Positions 35,011 through 44,456 of a stretch of 64,000 bases of DNA are shown here, piece by piece. The notes under the pieces were generated by a model. The model had not been told where the DNA came from. It did no database searches and saw only the letters and a program-made list of their open reading frames with translations. Both the position numbers and the translations under genes were made by a program. The stretch's first letter is position 1. Each line of letters begins with the position of its first letter. Source of the DNA: Candidatus Korarchaeum sp. (lineage in GTDB: Archaea > Korarchaeota > Korarchaeia > Korarchaeales > Korarchaeaceae); NCBI GenBank assembly GCA_020833055.1, contig JAJHQZ010000005.1, forward strand, positions 31,971 to 95,970, written 5' to 3'.

Positions 35011-35190
35011 TCACTTCTCAGCCTTTCTTATCCATCCCAATTTCTTGGGATTCCTCCCCATCATGTAACTCTTCCTGCACTTAGATGAGCAGAAGTAGAG
35101 GATAGTACCATCTGCCTTAACGTACATCCATCCGAAACCCGGCTCTATGTCCCTGCCGCAGAAAGAGCATTTCTTGAGGAGGACTGCCAT
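35011..35190 (-). CDS. rpl24e: Ribosomal protein eL24
   Basis: A 59-residue large-subunit protein. It has the zinc finger [10 protein letters not shown] and [12 protein letters not shown] (C-x2-C and C-x3-C spacing), [15 protein letters not shown] between them, and the LGWIRKAEK end. It is too short for most gene callers. It begins 5 bp downstream of the S28e gene and ends 10 bp before the start of the IF-2 gene, fully in keeping with the archaeal operon. Confidence 0.95.
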   Translation of the reverse strand: MAVLLKKCSFCGRDIEPGFGWMYVKADGTILYFCSSKCRKSYMMGRNPKKLGWIRKAEK

Positions 35191-35195
35191 CTAAT

Positions 35196-35420
35196 TCACC
35201 TCGGCTTCAACTTCCTGGCCTCTATCTCCGTCTCCCTGAGTATCAAGATATCCCCTACTCTAACGGGTCCCTTCACATTCCTAGTTAGGACCCTCCCCTT
35301 GTCCCTCCCAGCTAATATCTTAGCTCTGACTTGGATGACCTCCCCCGCGACGCCCGTCCTGCCTATTATCTCGACGACTTCAGCGGGGAAACCCTTATCC
35401 TCTTGCGACATTGAGCTCAC
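35196..35420 (-). CDS. rps28e: Ribosomal protein eS28
   Basis: A 74-residue small-subunit protein. [60 protein letters not shown] is a near-complete S28e signature with the OB-type fold and the conserved RETEREAR-like end. It lies between the L7Ae and L24e genes. Confidence 0.95.
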   Translation of the reverse strand: MSSMSQEDKGFPAEVVEIIGRTGVAGEVIQVRAKILAGRDKGRVLTRNVKGPVRVGDILILRETEIEARKLKPR

Positions 35421-35458
35421 CCTCGATCAAAAAATACTCAGGAAGATTTAAAGGTACC

Positions 35459-35842
35459 TTAAGCCCCCCTCATCTCCTTGAACTTCTCCTTCAGGGCCTC
35501 TAATAAGCTCTTAGCTTGACCGGCATCTACTACTGCCACAGAAGATGCAGCTACTTCGAGTCCGGCAGCCTTACCCAACTCCTCCTTTGATGGGACGTAA
35601 GCGTAAGGTATCCCCTTGTCCTCGCAGAGGAGGGGGAGATGCGCGACTATCTCAGGAGGGTTGACGTCCTCTGCTATGACGACGAATAGGGCCTCACCTC
35701 TCTCAACTGCTTTCGTAGTCTCATTGACTCCCTTCCTCAGCTTACCGCCAGTGCTCCTGGACATCTGGACTAACTCGAGTATCTTAGGTACTAGGTCCCT
35801 AGGGACCTCGAACTTCACATAAGAGGGTTTGTCCTTACTCAT
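35459..35842 (-). CDS. rpl7ae: Ribosomal protein eL8 / L7Ae, k-turn binding
   Basis: A 127-residue protein that binds kink-turns in 23S rRNA, in C/D and H/ACA guide RNAs and in RNase [61 protein letters not shown] is the classical L7Ae sequence with the NETTK and EDV RNA-contact residues. A C/D box sRNA it should bind is found at 44.9 kb. TATA-like TTTTTATACG lies about 30 bases before ATG 35842 on this strand, inside the end of the IPP isomerase gene. Confidence 0.96.
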   Translation of the reverse strand: MSKDKPSYVKFEVPRDLVPKILELVQMSRSTGGKLRKGVNETTKAVERGEALFVVIAEDVNPPEIVAHLPLLCEDKGIPYAYVPSKEELGKAAGLEVAASSVAVVDAGQAKSLLEALKEKFKEMRGA

Positions 35843-35867
35843 CCTTCATTCCCCCAGTCGGTGTGAC

Positions 35868-36950
35868 TTAAACGTATAAAAATCTTCCCCTGATCTTGAG
35901 CATCGAGGAGAGTGGTTCTAACAAGACGTAAGGTCTCCTGAGCCTCAACTGATCTGGGGTAGATGATCCCGTCAAGAATGTAGCTAGCTTCATCTCGAAT
36001 TTGAAGCTCCTAATCTTCCTAGAGACCCCCTCCGCTCCCGATTCGACAGCAGCTTTGAAGAAAGGTCTCGCGGCTCCAGCAGCATTAGCCCCTAGAGCTA
36101 TGCATTTAGCAGCATCTAAACCGGATCTAACGCCCCCAGAACCTATAACAGTTAAGCCGGAGCTAGATGCCTCAATTATAGAGATAGGAGTCGGTATTCC
36201 CCATTCAGAGAACCTGATAGATGCTTCCCTCTCAATTGAATCGCTTGATGCTCTCTTACCCTCTATAAGAGCCCAACTCGTACCTCCATGGCCCGCGACA
36301 TCTACGTACTCGATCCCTATCCTCCTCAATGTTAGCGAGAGCTCGTAAGATATACCGCTACCTACTTCCTTCACTAAGACTGGGACATCTAGCTCCCTCA
36401 CTAGATCCCTTAAGGAGATCAGGGAATCTGAGAAGTTCTTATCACCCTCAGGTTGTATTATCTCCTGCAATGGGTTGAGATGTATAGCTATAGCATCGGC
36501 ATCTATCATATCGACTGCTGCTTTAGCGTTATCAACACCACCCTCCCCTGAGATGTGAGAGATACCTAAGTTAGCGATCACAGGGACGTCTCGAGCTATC
36601 TCCCTCACGATCCTATAAGTCTCGATTACGGAATCATCCTTTAAAGCTGCCCTCTGACTTCCGACACCTATAGCCACTCCCTCAGATTGAGCAGCTCTAG
36701 CTAATGCCTCATTTATCTTTAGAGATGCCTCATGCCCTCCAGTCATCCCCTCTATCAATAGCGGGGCCTCTAACTCGTAACCCAGGAACCTCCAGTTGAG
36801 ATCTATCTCCTCGAAGGAGGAATCGGGTAGTGCGTTATGTATCAACCTGACGAAATCGAACCACCGGTAACTGCTACTGAGATCGATATCATCGCTCAAC
36901 GCTATCTCTATATGCTCGACCTTCCTCTTATTAGTGAGATCCTCTCTCAC
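35868..36950 (-). CDS. fni: Isopentenyl-diphosphate delta-isomerase, type 2 (FMN)
   Basis: A 360-residue FMN enzyme that interconverts IPP and DMAPP for isoprenoid ether lipids. The start KRKVEHIEIAL, LIEGMTGGHEASLKIN, VGSQRAAL, AIHLNPLQEIIQPEGD (with the Gln-Glu of the active site), VKEVGSGIS, DVAGHGGTSWALIE and IGSGGVRSGLDAAKCIALGA are the expected stretches. Its GTG start overlaps the stop of the MEMO gene by 4 bp. In many archaea the gene stands in the same S2-MEMO-mevalonate pathway cluster; here the mevalonate kinase is missing. Confidence 0.95.
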   Translation of the reverse strand: MREDLTNKRKVEHIEIALSDDIDLSSSYRWFDFVRLIHNALPDSSFEEIDLNWRFLGYELEAPLLIEGMTGGHEASLKINEALARAAQSEGVAIGVGSQRAALKDDSVIETYRIVREIARDVPVIANLGISHISGEGGVDNAKAAVDMIDADAIAIHLNPLQEIIQPEGDKNFSDSLISLRDLVRELDVPVLVKEVGSGISYELSLTLRRIGIEYVDVAGHGGTSWALIEGKRASSDSIEREASIRFSEWGIPTPISIIEASSSGLTVIGSGGVRSGLDAAKCIALGANAAGAARPFFKAAVESGAEGVSRKIRSFKFEMKLATFLTGSSTPDQLRLRRPYVLLEPLSSMLKIRGRFLYV

Positions 36951-37804
36951 GACTTGAACACCACTGAGGCATAACCCACTACGAAGGACTTATCACCGCT
37001 CGTCTCAGCGCTAGTGGAGTACCTCACTAATTCTCCCTTAGAGACTCCCTTGAGCTTCGCGAAAGATATAGCTACTGAAACAGGGCCGGGCCCGCACATA
37101 CTCACATCGAACTCCCGTATTATCCTGAAGAGAGAGTGGACATCCATATTGAGTATCGCATCTATGGCAGCTCTATCCCTCCTTACGGCCTCCCCCTCGG
37201 GTAGGTAGTGGGACATGTCTGAGGAAGCTATGACTAAGACGTCCCTCCCCAGTCTCTCTGTGGCGAGAGCTATGGACCTCCCTAGATCGATAGAGGGCTC
37301 GGGTTCCTGTATCGCCATCACTATGGGGAGTATCTTGAGGGAAGTCCCGTAAATAGATTGGAGGAACGGTACTTGCACTTCGACAGAATGCTCCCATGTA
37401 TGAGCTAGATCATCGAAATCAAGATCACTGAAGTAACTCGAGATTACTTCAGCTAACTCCAAATCAACTTCCACTCTCCCCAACGGTGTCTCCCAGAACT
37501 TAGATTTCGTGACTGAGAAAGCGGACCCCAGGCCAGTGTGATTCGGTCCTATTATGATGAAGGTATCTGGGATACCGTCCTTAGCTATTATCGAGTATGC
37601 TGAAGCAGCAGTCCTCCCGGAGTAGATGTAGCCAGCGTGAGGGACGATGAGGGAGGCTACCCTCCTCTCCCCAGCCGGGTTGGGTGATGGTATCCCCTCA
37701 GATCCCGCCCCTCTGAAGAGGGAATCGAGGAGCTTGAGGAGGTCATCGCTCCTCGATGGGTAGAATGAGCCAGCTACAGCGGGTTTCCTCAGCCCCAACT
37801 TCAT
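36947..37804 (-). CDS. MEMO1 family protein
   Basis: A 285-residue protein of the MEMO/AmmeMemoRadiSam B family. GSFYPS near the N-terminus, [22 protein letters not shown] and [12 protein letters not shown] supply conserved His residues, and SSDMSHYLP the Asp-Met-Ser-His pair; the fold resembles dioxygenases that bind non-haem iron. Function in archaea is unknown, but the gene is conserved next to S2 and isoprenoid genes. It overlaps both neighbours by 4 bp. Confidence 0.93.
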   Translation of the reverse strand: MKLGLRKPAVAGSFYPSRSDDLLKLLDSLFRGAGSEGIPSPNPAGERRVASLIVPHAGYIYSGRTAASAYSIIAKDGIPDTFIIIGPNHTGLGSAFSVTKSKFWETPLGRVEVDLELAEVISSYFSDLDFDDLAHTWEHSVEVQVPFLQSIYGTSLKILPIVMAIQEPEPSIDLGRSIALATERLGRDVLVIASSDMSHYLPEGEAVRRDRAAIDAILNMDVHSLFRIIREFDVSMCGPGPVSVAISFAKLKGVSKGELVRYSTSAETSGDKSFVVGYASVVFKS

Positions 37805-38454
37805 CTCACTCCCATTATCCTAGTGGCGAATTCCTCATATCCCTCGGGGAGATCTCCATCTGGCGGTATAACTTTCCTGTTCCTGAGGACTTCCCTCGTC
37901 AAGAGCCAGTAGACGAGAGCTAGCGACCTCCTCCCCTTATTGTTGACTGGTATAGCTAAGTCTATGTTCTCGAGCATGTTATCAGCGTCCACTAGAGCTA
38001 CTACGGGGATGCCCATCTTAACTGACTCTATGTGTATCTGTCTATCTACTCTAGGGTCGGAGAGGAGCACTACATCGGGCTCGAGGTGGAGAGGGGCTTG
38101 GGGATTGGTCAAGGTACCTGGGAGTATCCTCCCAGTTATGTACATAGCGCCAGTGTACTCCGCGAACTTCCTGACTGGCTTAAACCCGTATATCCTAGCT
38201 GAAACTGCTAGGACTCTATTAGGCTCGAATCTCGCTAGGAACTTACCCGCTACCCTTATCCTCTCATCTATCTTCCTTATGTCTATTATGCAGAGTCCAT
38301 CGGCCCTGACCCTATATATGAACTTCTCCATGTCCTTAGTCCTTATCCCCGTCCCTACGTGCACTCCCGAGAGGAGGTACTTCTGCTTAGGTATCAGGAG
38401 GTCCTTATCCTCGACTGGAGGGACGTTAGCTAAGCTAGTATCATCGTATCCCAT
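37801..38454 (-). CDS. rps2: Ribosomal protein uS2
   Basis: A 217-residue small-subunit protein. [60 protein letters not shown] sequence, [20 protein letters not shown] and [37 protein letters not shown] are all typical of archaeal S2. It follows rpoN by 4 bp, the usual archaeal order. Confidence 0.96.
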   Translation of the reverse strand: MGYDDTSLANVPPVEDKDLLIPKQKYLLSGVHVGTGIRTKDMEKFIYRVRADGLCIIDIRKIDERIRVAGKFLARFEPNRVLAVSARIYGFKPVRKFAEYTGAMYITGRILPGTLTNPQAPLHLEPDVVLLSDPRVDRQIHIESVKMGIPVVALVDADNMLENIDLAIPVNNKGRRSLALVYWLLTREVLRNRKVIPPDGDLPEGYEEFATRIMGVR

Positions 38455-38458
38455 GGGA

Positions 38459-38662
38459 TCACCTCTCTATCAATTGCGAGAAGGAGAGCTCTAGATCTGA
38501 GAGCTCTATATGGGAGAGGAACATCCTCCTGCAACAATATCTCCTTATATTCATGGAATCCAGCACCTCTCCTGGATCCTCTCCAGCCATAACCCTCCGG
38601 GAGAACTCCTCCCATTTATCACCTATCACGCTGCCGCACGTGAAACATCTTATCGGGAACAT
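38459..38662 (-). CDS. rpoN: RNA polymerase subunit Rpo10 (RpoN/Rpb10)
   Basis: A 67-residue zinc protein of RNA polymerase. [16 protein letters not shown] carries C-x2-C, and [17 protein letters not shown] the CC pair; these four cysteines bind zinc. The frame opens with GTG 38668, but ATG 38662 (MFPIRC) matches the family start and has GGTGAG upstream. The TATA-like sequence near 38690-38700 appears to be shared with the divergent RFC gene. Confidence 0.95.
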   Translation of the reverse strand: MFPIRCFTCGSVIGDKWEEFSRRVMAGEDPGEVLDSMNIRRYCCRRMFLSHIELSDLELSFSQLIER

Positions 38663-38689
38663 ACTCACCGAGCGCTTGGGATCGATTGA

Positions 38690-38700
38690 GTTATTTAAAT
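38690..38700. promoter_or_regulatory. Shared bidirectional TATA element of rpoN and rfcS
   Basis: The palindromic core ATTTAAAT inside TTATTTAAATT lies 32-34 bases from both rpoN (ATG 38662, leftward) and rfcS (ATG 38728, rightward). One element could serve both directions. Confidence 0.5.
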
Positions 38701-38727
38701 TATCATGTACCGGATCATGAGGGGACT

Positions 38728-39723
38728 ATGACGTTCGAGTTGTGGGTAGAGAAGTACAGGCCGAAAACATTAGATGATGTAGTTGGGCAAGATGATGTTA
38801 TAAGAGCCCTCAAGGGATTTGTTGAGAAGAGATCAATGCCTCATTTACTCTTCGCTGGCCCTGCTGGTACTGGAAAGACGACAACTGCTTTAGCTCTCGC
38901 TAACGATCTCTATAAATCAGAGGAGCTCGTGGCGGCTAATTACTTGGAGCTGAATGCTAGTGATGAGAGGGGGATAGATACGATAAGGACTAAGATAAAG
39001 GATTTCGCTAAGACAGCTCCGTTCGGAGAAGTCCCATTCAAGATAATACACTTAGATGAAGCGGATAACTTAACTGCAGATGCCCAACAGGCCCTCAGGA
39101 GGATTATGGAGATGTACTCAGCTACTACGAGGTTCATATTCGCTTGCAATTATTCCTCGAAGATAATAGAACCGATACAATCGAGATGCGCTGTCTTCAG
39201 ATTCGGACCGATACCGGAGGAAGCTATAAAGAACAGATTGATAATGATAGCTGAGAGAGAGGGGCTGAAGTACACTGAAGATGGGATATCAGCGATAATA
39301 TACGTTGCGGAAGGGGACTTGAGGAAGGCGATAAACTTACTCCAGACAGCATCTGCTATGGCGAGTACAATCGATTCCAAGGTAGTTTACAGAGTAGCGG
39401 GTCTAGCGCACCCAGAGGAAGTCAGGGCTATGATAAACTCAGCCCTGAAGGGGAAGTTCCTATCCGCTAGGGAGGCTCTGAGGAACTTGATGATAAACTA
39501 CGGGATGTCAGCGCAGGACGTCATAAGGCAACTCAATAGGGAGATAATGGCGAGCAAATCCCTATCTGATAGGGAAAAGGCTATGCTCATGATATTCCTC
39601 AGTGATGTTGACTTCAGAGTCACTGAAGGAGCTCATGGAGATGTCCAATTAGCTGCGATGCTCGCTAAATTAGTTGAGGTTGGTGAATCCCATGAGAGAA
39701 GTGCCGTGGGTAGAGAAACATAG
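38728..39723 (+). CDS. rfcS: Replication factor C, small subunit
   Basis: A ~331-residue AAA+ clamp-loader subunit that places PCNA on DNA. It begins FELWVEKYRPKTLDDVVGQ, then AGPAGTGKTTTALALANDL (Walker A), NASDERGIDTIR, IIHLDEADNLTADAQQALRRIMEMY (Walker B), FIFACNYSSKIIEPIQSRC (sensor 1 and Arg finger SRC). The frame is open from TTG 38686, but that extension crosses the promoter; ATG 38728 with GAGGGG upstream is the family start. No intein. It overlaps rfcL by about 30 bp. Confidence 0.96.
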   Translation: MTFELWVEKYRPKTLDDVVGQDDVIRALKGFVEKRSMPHLLFAGPAGTGKTTTALALANDLYKSEELVAANYLELNASDERGIDTIRTKIKDFAKTAPFGEVPFKIIHLDEADNLTADAQQALRRIMEMYSATTRFIFACNYSSKIIEPIQSRCAVFRFGPIPEEAIKNRLIMIAEREGLKYTEDGISAIIYVAEGDLRKAINLLQTASAMASTIDSKVVYRVAGLAHPEEVRAMINSALKGKFLSAREALRNLMINYGMSAQDVIRQLNREIMASKSLSDREKAMLMIFLSDVDFRVTEGAHGDVQLAAMLAKLVEVGESHERSAVGRET

Positions 39724-40945
39724 GCCCAAGACTCTAGATGAGATAAGGGGGCAGAAGGAAGCTATAGATGAGATAAGGAACTGGATCAAGGACGTGAAGG
39801 AGGGGAAGAGAGTGAAGCCCCTCCTAATAGTGGGACCTCCGGGGACTGGAAAGACATCAGCAGCGCATGCTATCGCAAATGAGCTCAATTACGATGCTAT
39901 AGAGGTGAATGCGAGCGATTTGAGGGATAGGACTCATTTGCAATACATAGTCGAGAGCTCCAGTGCTGTCAGTTTGCTCAGCGGTACTAGGAAGTTAATA
40001 ATACTAGATGAGATAGATGCCCTCCCCGGGGAGGGGCACGCGATAGCTTCGTTAGTCAAAGAACTCATATCTAAGGGGAACGTCCCCATCGTAATGACTG
40101 CTAACGACCCTTACGAGAGGCACTTATATGAGATAAGGAACCTCTCGACGATGGTGAAGTTCTCCAGGATCAGGTGGCAGAGTGTAGTTAGCGTCCTTAA
40201 GGATATATGCAGGAAGGAAGGGCTGAACGTCCCGGAGGAAGTCCTGAATAAGATAGCTAGGTCTTGTCAGGGGGATCTCAGAGCGGCTATAAACGATCTC
40301 GAGGGACTCGTTAAGGGTTCCAATGAGCTCATCAAACATATTGGCGAGAAATATGGGAAGAGGGATATAGAGACGGATGTATTCAAAGTACTAAGCTCTA
40401 TATTCTACGGTGAGAATTGCTACCCAGCTTACCTCTCCTCACTCAATCTAGATATGGATCCAGATATGCTCTTCAGGTGGGTAGAGGAGAACGTGGCTCA
40501 CGTTTACAGCGGGAGGTCCTTAGCTAGGGCTTATGAGATGCTCTCACTCGCGGATCTTATGAGGGGGAGGATAATAAGGACTAACAACTGGAGGTTCTTA
40601 GCTTATTATACTCAATTGATGACATTCGGAGTGTGCGCGGTGAAGGAGGGGAGGCCGGAAGGTGAGAAGATAAGACCCCCATCCTTAATAAAGCAGCTCT
40701 CAGCGACTAAAGAGATTAGAACTAAGACGAAGGAATTCCTAGAGAAGATAGCTAAGAGAATTCATGTATCTACGAATGTAGTGAGGATGGAGTTGATACC
40801 TATACTCATAGCGGATGCTAAATCCGGGGGGAAGCTCATAAAGGAGCTAGGGAGGGAGCTTGGGATTAGGGAGAGCGATATGAGGGAGATACTCTCAGAT
40901 ATCGAGGAAATATACAAGTTAGAATTCGGGGGGAAGGGGACTTAG
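39692..40945 (+). CDS. rfcL: Replication factor C, large subunit
   Basis: A ~417-residue partner of RFC small. VPWVEKHRPKTLDEIRGQ opens it, IVGPPGTGKTSAAHAIANEL is Walker A, KLIILDEIDALPGEGHAIASLVKEL Walker B, and IVMTANDPYERHLYEIR sensor 1; the C-terminal third is the helical collar and a charged tail. No clear PCNA-binding (PIP) motif is seen at the end (KLEFGGKGT). The frame is open from TTG 39674; ATG 39692 is preferred by comparison with RFC proteins. It overlaps the convergent orc1/cdc6 gene by 27 bp. Confidence 0.95.
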   Translation: MREVPWVEKHRPKTLDEIRGQKEAIDEIRNWIKDVKEGKRVKPLLIVGPPGTGKTSAAHAIANELNYDAIEVNASDLRDRTHLQYIVESSSAVSLLSGTRKLIILDEIDALPGEGHAIASLVKELISKGNVPIVMTANDPYERHLYEIRNLSTMVKFSRIRWQSVVSVLKDICRKEGLNVPEEVLNKIARSCQGDLRAAINDLEGLVKGSNELIKHIGEKYGKRDIETDVFKVLSSIFYGENCYPAYLSSLNLDMDPDMLFRWVEENVAHVYSGRSLARAYEMLSLADLMRGRIIRTNNWRFLAYYTQLMTFGVCAVKEGRPEGEKIRPPSLIKQLSATKEIRTKTKEFLEKIAKRIHVSTNVVRMELIPILIADAKSGGKLIKELGRELGIRESDMREILSDIEEIYKLEFGGKGT

Positions 40946-42088
40946 ATCCTCTCTCAATATCTCCTTGAGCTTCTCCGCTAATCTCTCAGCCGGGATCGAG
41001 CCCAGTGAGATTAGAGTAGATTGGCCCTTCATACCCTCACCGCTACGCTTCGTCTCCACGAACCCCATGTTCTTGAGGTCCCTCACTCTCTTCCAAACAG
41101 CTGTATACTTATAGGGGATGACGCCCAGCTCCTCGCATATCAACTTATACTCCTCCATGAGATCGCCCATCTTTATCCATCCCCTCGTGGTCATAGCTAA
41201 TCTCTTAGCTGCAGCTAAGAGCAGTAGCTTATCGTGTATATCCAGCGGCATCAGGGAGTCCTCTGTTATCCCAACTACGCCCATCCTCGCAGCAGCCTCA
41301 CTAACTAAATCGGGGGTTATCAAGCTCATCCCCCTCTCTTCAGCGAGTCTCGCAGCTGAGAAGAGTATTTTCAACGCTATCCTAGCGTTCCCAGTGTGTT
41401 TAGAGAGCTCAACTACTTTCTCTATCACATCGGAGTCATAGCTCCCATCGTATAACGCTTCAGAGGCTCTGTAAGCTAATATATCCCTCAGTTGTGAGGC
41501 GTTATACTTCTCTAAAGTGAGCTTGAGTATAATGAAGCTCTTTATGGAATCATCTAATGTGTATGGAGGATCCCATCTAGCTATAGCGACTAGAGTTGGG
41601 CTCTTAACTGCTCCTCCCTCATGAAGCCTGAGGAGAGTGTACAATAGGGTCTCCCCATCCCTCAAGTACTCTATCTCATCCAATATTACGAGGAGGGGTC
41701 TCTCCTCTCTGCTCATTATCTTCTCCAGAATTAGGACCATTTCCTCATAACTGAGCCCTCTCTCAGGCACTCCAGGGATTATGGAAGCTATTATCTTTTG
41801 GAGAGCGGATGGAGGGGAGCGATAAGTCCTGCAATTTATGTGAACTGTCTCAATACCGAGATTTGATAGCTTATTTGCTGATAACTTAGCTACAGAAGTC
41901 TTGCCCACTCCTGGCTCCCCTTTCAGTAGAGCGAGGCCCTCATTTAGCTCATATCCAGATGAGAGGGTATTATAGAGGATATCAACTTCCCTCTCTCTAT
42001 GAGGTAGCTTACTGGGGGTATATGAGTCAGAGAAGAGCTTGGGATCTCTCACTATGGGTATGGTCACACCCAAGTTGAGGGAGTTCAT
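40919..42088 (-). CDS. cdc6: Orc1/Cdc6-type replication initiator
   Basis: A 389-residue AAA+ initiator. LPHREREVDILYNTL is the usual entry, ALLKGEPGVGKTSVAKLSANKL Walker A, LLVILDEIEYLRDGETLLYTLLRL Walker B, GNARIALKILFSAARLAEERG sensor 2, and the C-terminal ~100 residues (from LDIHDKLLLLAAAKRL) a winged helix for origin binding. In archaea an origin often lies next to this gene; the short intergenic stretch 42089-42140 shows no recognisable origin-recognition box, so the origin may be elsewhere. Confidence 0.93.
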   Translation of the reverse strand: MNSLNLGVTIPIVRDPKLFSDSYTPSKLPHREREVDILYNTLSSGYELNEGLALLKGEPGVGKTSVAKLSANKLSNLGIETVHINCRTYRSPPSALQKIIASIIPGVPERGLSYEEMVLILEKIMSREERPLLVILDEIEYLRDGETLLYTLLRLHEGGAVKSPTLVAIARWDPPYTLDDSIKSFIILKLTLEKYNASQLRDILAYRASEALYDGSYDSDVIEKVVELSKHTGNARIALKILFSAARLAEERGMSLITPDLVSEAAARMGVVGITEDSLMPLDIHDKLLLLAAAKRLAMTTRGWIKMGDLMEEYKLICEELGVIPYKYTAVWKRVRDLKNMGFVETKRSGEGMKGQSTLISLGSIPAERLAEKLKEILREDLSPLPPEF

Positions 42089-42140
42089 TGAAATAATTTC
42101 GTTTCGGTACTACATAATAGGAGAGGGGTATGTGAAAGTA

Positions 42141-43139
42141 TTACTCCCTCCTGATCCGCACTACATAGAGGGCTATCTCAACTATCACGATCAAAGCTGA
42201 TAATATAAGAACGATACTATCTAAACTGACTGGCAGCTTGGGGATCTCATTAGCTAAACTCAATGCATAATCCAAACTCTTACTGATGGAGTAGGGGGCT
42301 CTAGTGGAGTACAAGTAAAATAAGTCGAAGAGCTCTCTAGCCTTAGCTTTCCCGCTCTCATCTAGAGGGATCAAAGCCTGCTTCCTCAGGTCCGATATGC
42401 TCTTCCTCAAGGAGTTTATCTTCTCGGCCTCTTCCTTCGTCAGATTCACGACACCTATGAAGAACCAGCCGCTGTATCCCGTTGCCCCCCTAGTATCTAC
42501 TAATGGATTCCTTATGATCCAGGAAGCTACTACCCTCATTCCATCGCTCGAGTTGACTGTGTACACTGAGTTAGGCGTGGGTCTGACAATGCTTATCACG
42601 TAATCCTTGGGGAGCACTACTGATACATTCAGGAGATCTACTTCCCTCACGTATATCTTCGATAGATTGCACATATCCTCCCTAGTTGAGTAGATGATAC
42701 CCTTCCTCCCCTCACTTATCTTAGGAGCCCCTTTCTTAGCCTCTAGCTCTACTGTGAGCGTTAAGCTCACTCTCTTCGTGTGATTCCCCTCTCTTTCCCT
42801 CGTTATCTTAGCTTCCATCTTAGTGGGGTAGAATTCGAAGTCCCCTGCTATGAATGGGCCATTCACGTTCTCCTTCACATGATTGATGAAACCCTTCGTG
42901 TAATTCTCCTCCCCTCCCGGGTATTTTGAGAGTAAATTCTCGATGTCGTTTGCCATCATCCCGTACCAACTGTAATTGAGAGTGAGCGTCGCTTTTGATT
43001 CCGTTTGGAAGAAAACCCTGAGCTCAGTAGTGATATAATAGGGCTTATCGGATAGGATATCTGCATTAGCTGAGATTAGAGGAGCTAGCAACATCATAAT
43101 AGCGAGAGAGGTCATGATTACTCCCCTAACTCTTTCCAT
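42141..43139 (-). CDS. Predicted exported protein with C-terminal membrane anchor
   Basis: About 332 residues, no family recognised. It has a signal peptide (GVIMTSLAIMMLLAPLISANA), an ectodomain of ~270 residues rich in beta strands with seven N-X-S/T sequons (NYS, NYT, NHT, NLS, NVS, NSS, NLT), a short helical part (EEAEKINSLRKSISDLRKQAL) and a C-terminal membrane helix (LDSIVLILSALIVIVEIALYVV) with a positive tail. This suits a glycosylated protein on the outer face of the membrane, a plausible target of the AglB at 1-485. ATG 43139 is chosen because AAGGTGAT precedes it; GTG 43148 is possible. Confidence 0.65.
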   Translation of the reverse strand: MERVRGVIMTSLAIMMLLAPLISANADILSDKPYYITTELRVFFQTESKATLTLNYSWYGMMANDIENLLSKYPGGEENYTKGFINHVKENVNGPFIAGDFEFYPTKMEAKITREREGNHTKRVSLTLTVELEAKKGAPKISEGRKGIIYSTREDMCNLSKIYVREVDLLNVSVVLPKDYVISIVRPTPNSVYTVNSSDGMRVVASWIIRNPLVDTRGATGYSGWFFIGVVNLTKEEAEKINSLRKSISDLRKQALIPLDESGKAKARELFDLFYLYSTRAPYSISKSLDYALSLANEIPKLPVSLDSIVLILSALIVIVEIALYVVRIRRE

Positions 43140-43242
43140 CGAAATCACCTTACCCTGGAGTCGTATAGCATTTTTTACTGGATAGAAGCATATATAAATT
43201 CAATACGTCACTCAACTTGGGGAAGTGAGAGAGGGTAAATAG

Positions 43243-44385
43243 ATGCCTGATGAGAGCGACATCAAAGTGATCGAGGCTGGCTATCTGAGATGGATGCTTA
43301 GAGCAAATCCTTTCGCTTACTTAAGCAGTGAGAGTCTTGAAGAAGTCAAGCAAGTTCATGTGGATACTGATATCGATGAGAAATTGGCTGATATCCTCGA
43401 TAAAGTCATCAAGGATAAGGAGAAGAAGTTGATCTTCTTAGTCGGGGAGTTCGGGACCGGGAAGACTCACAGATTGAGGCTCATGGGTGAGATATTGGAG
43501 GAAGCTTCCACATTCTACGTTAAGATAGATGTCGATGACTTCAGTACAGCTATATACAGGATCGCTCACGTGATCAAGAGCGGGATACCGATTAAAATAT
43601 TGAAGAGGAGGATCCCCAAGGATCCCGATCAATTGATAGAGATTATAGTGGATGAACTCAATAGTTACGATCTAGCGGTCCTTTTATTGGATGAAGTGGA
43701 GAATGTTGTCGTATTCGGGACGAGGAAGGATGCTGATCTCTTCTCTAAAGCTATTTCTAGGATCTTCCAAGGCCTCAATGGGGGTAAAGCGATAGTCATA
43801 GGATGCATCCCCCCGGCTTACGATATAATGAAGAGGCTCTTAGAAGTCCCCCATGAGAGAATAGAGATGAAGAAACTCAGCCCAATTGAAGCGGGCAGGA
43901 TCCTTAAGAAGAGATTAGAATATTATAGGGCTATAATGAATAGAGAAGCTAGGGACTTTGGTTTAGAGGAACCGTTCACAGAGGATCTAGTCGTCAAGAT
44001 GAATGAGATGGCTGAGGGCAACCCTAGGAAGTTGATGAAACTCGCTAGGAATGTCTTAGCAGTCCTGACTAAAGAACTGAGGGAAAGTGGGAAATTGAGC
44101 AAGGAGAAAGTCCTCCAAATAGTTAAATCAGCGGGCGAGGGTAAGGAGACCCCATCGGAAGTCGATACTCTCGAGGAGAAAGTGCCAGATGATTTGAAGG
44201 ATGAATTCGATGCTTTAAGGAGGAAGTTCCCACCAGGGACTTCTTTCTCATTGATAGAGGCCTCGAGAGTCTGGGGCTTGAAGCTGATTGAAGCTAATGC
44301 CCTGATATCGGAACTCATGAGGGAGGGGCTAGTCTATAAGACTGAGACGGGTAGATACTCGATCAAAGGAGGTAAAATTCAATAG
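43243..44385 (+). CDS. AAA+ ATPase with C-terminal winged helix (Orc1-like)
   Basis: A 380-residue ATPase. LIFLVGEFGTGKTHRLRLMGEIL is Walker A, DLAVLLLDEVENVVVFG Walker B, KAIVIGCIPPAYDIMKRLLEVPHERIEM the sensor 1 region and GNPRKLMKLARNVLAVLTKEL a sensor-2-like helix; the last ~60 residues (FSLIEASRVWGLKLIEANALISELMREGLVYKTETGRYSI) form a winged helix. The order matches Orc1/Cdc6-type or STAND-related ATPases, but the N-terminus (GYLRWMLRANPFAYLSSESL) is unlike initiators. Function is unknown; the setting near cdc6 and RFC suggests DNA work. GTG-like AGAGGGTAAATAG precedes ATG 43243. Confidence 0.7.
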   Translation: MPDESDIKVIEAGYLRWMLRANPFAYLSSESLEEVKQVHVDTDIDEKLADILDKVIKDKEKKLIFLVGEFGTGKTHRLRLMGEILEEASTFYVKIDVDDFSTAIYRIAHVIKSGIPIKILKRRIPKDPDQLIEIIVDELNSYDLAVLLLDEVENVVVFGTRKDADLFSKAISRIFQGLNGGKAIVIGCIPPAYDIMKRLLEVPHERIEMKKLSPIEAGRILKKRLEYYRAIMNREARDFGLEEPFTEDLVVKMNEMAEGNPRKLMKLARNVLAVLTKELRESGKLSKEKVLQIVKSAGEGKETPSEVDTLEEKVPDDLKDEFDALRRKFPPGTSFSLIEASRVWGLKLIEANALISELMREGLVYKTETGRYSIKGGKIQ

Positions 44386-44456
44386 CTTCTACTCGTAATT
44401 TTTATATTCAAGCGTAAAATAATCCAATAACAGAAGGAACATACGATGAGGCAGTT

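Noticed and set aside
42089..42140. Possible replication origin next to cdc6.
   Set aside because: Only 52 bp, no repeated origin-recognition boxes and no AT-rich unwinding region of useful length.
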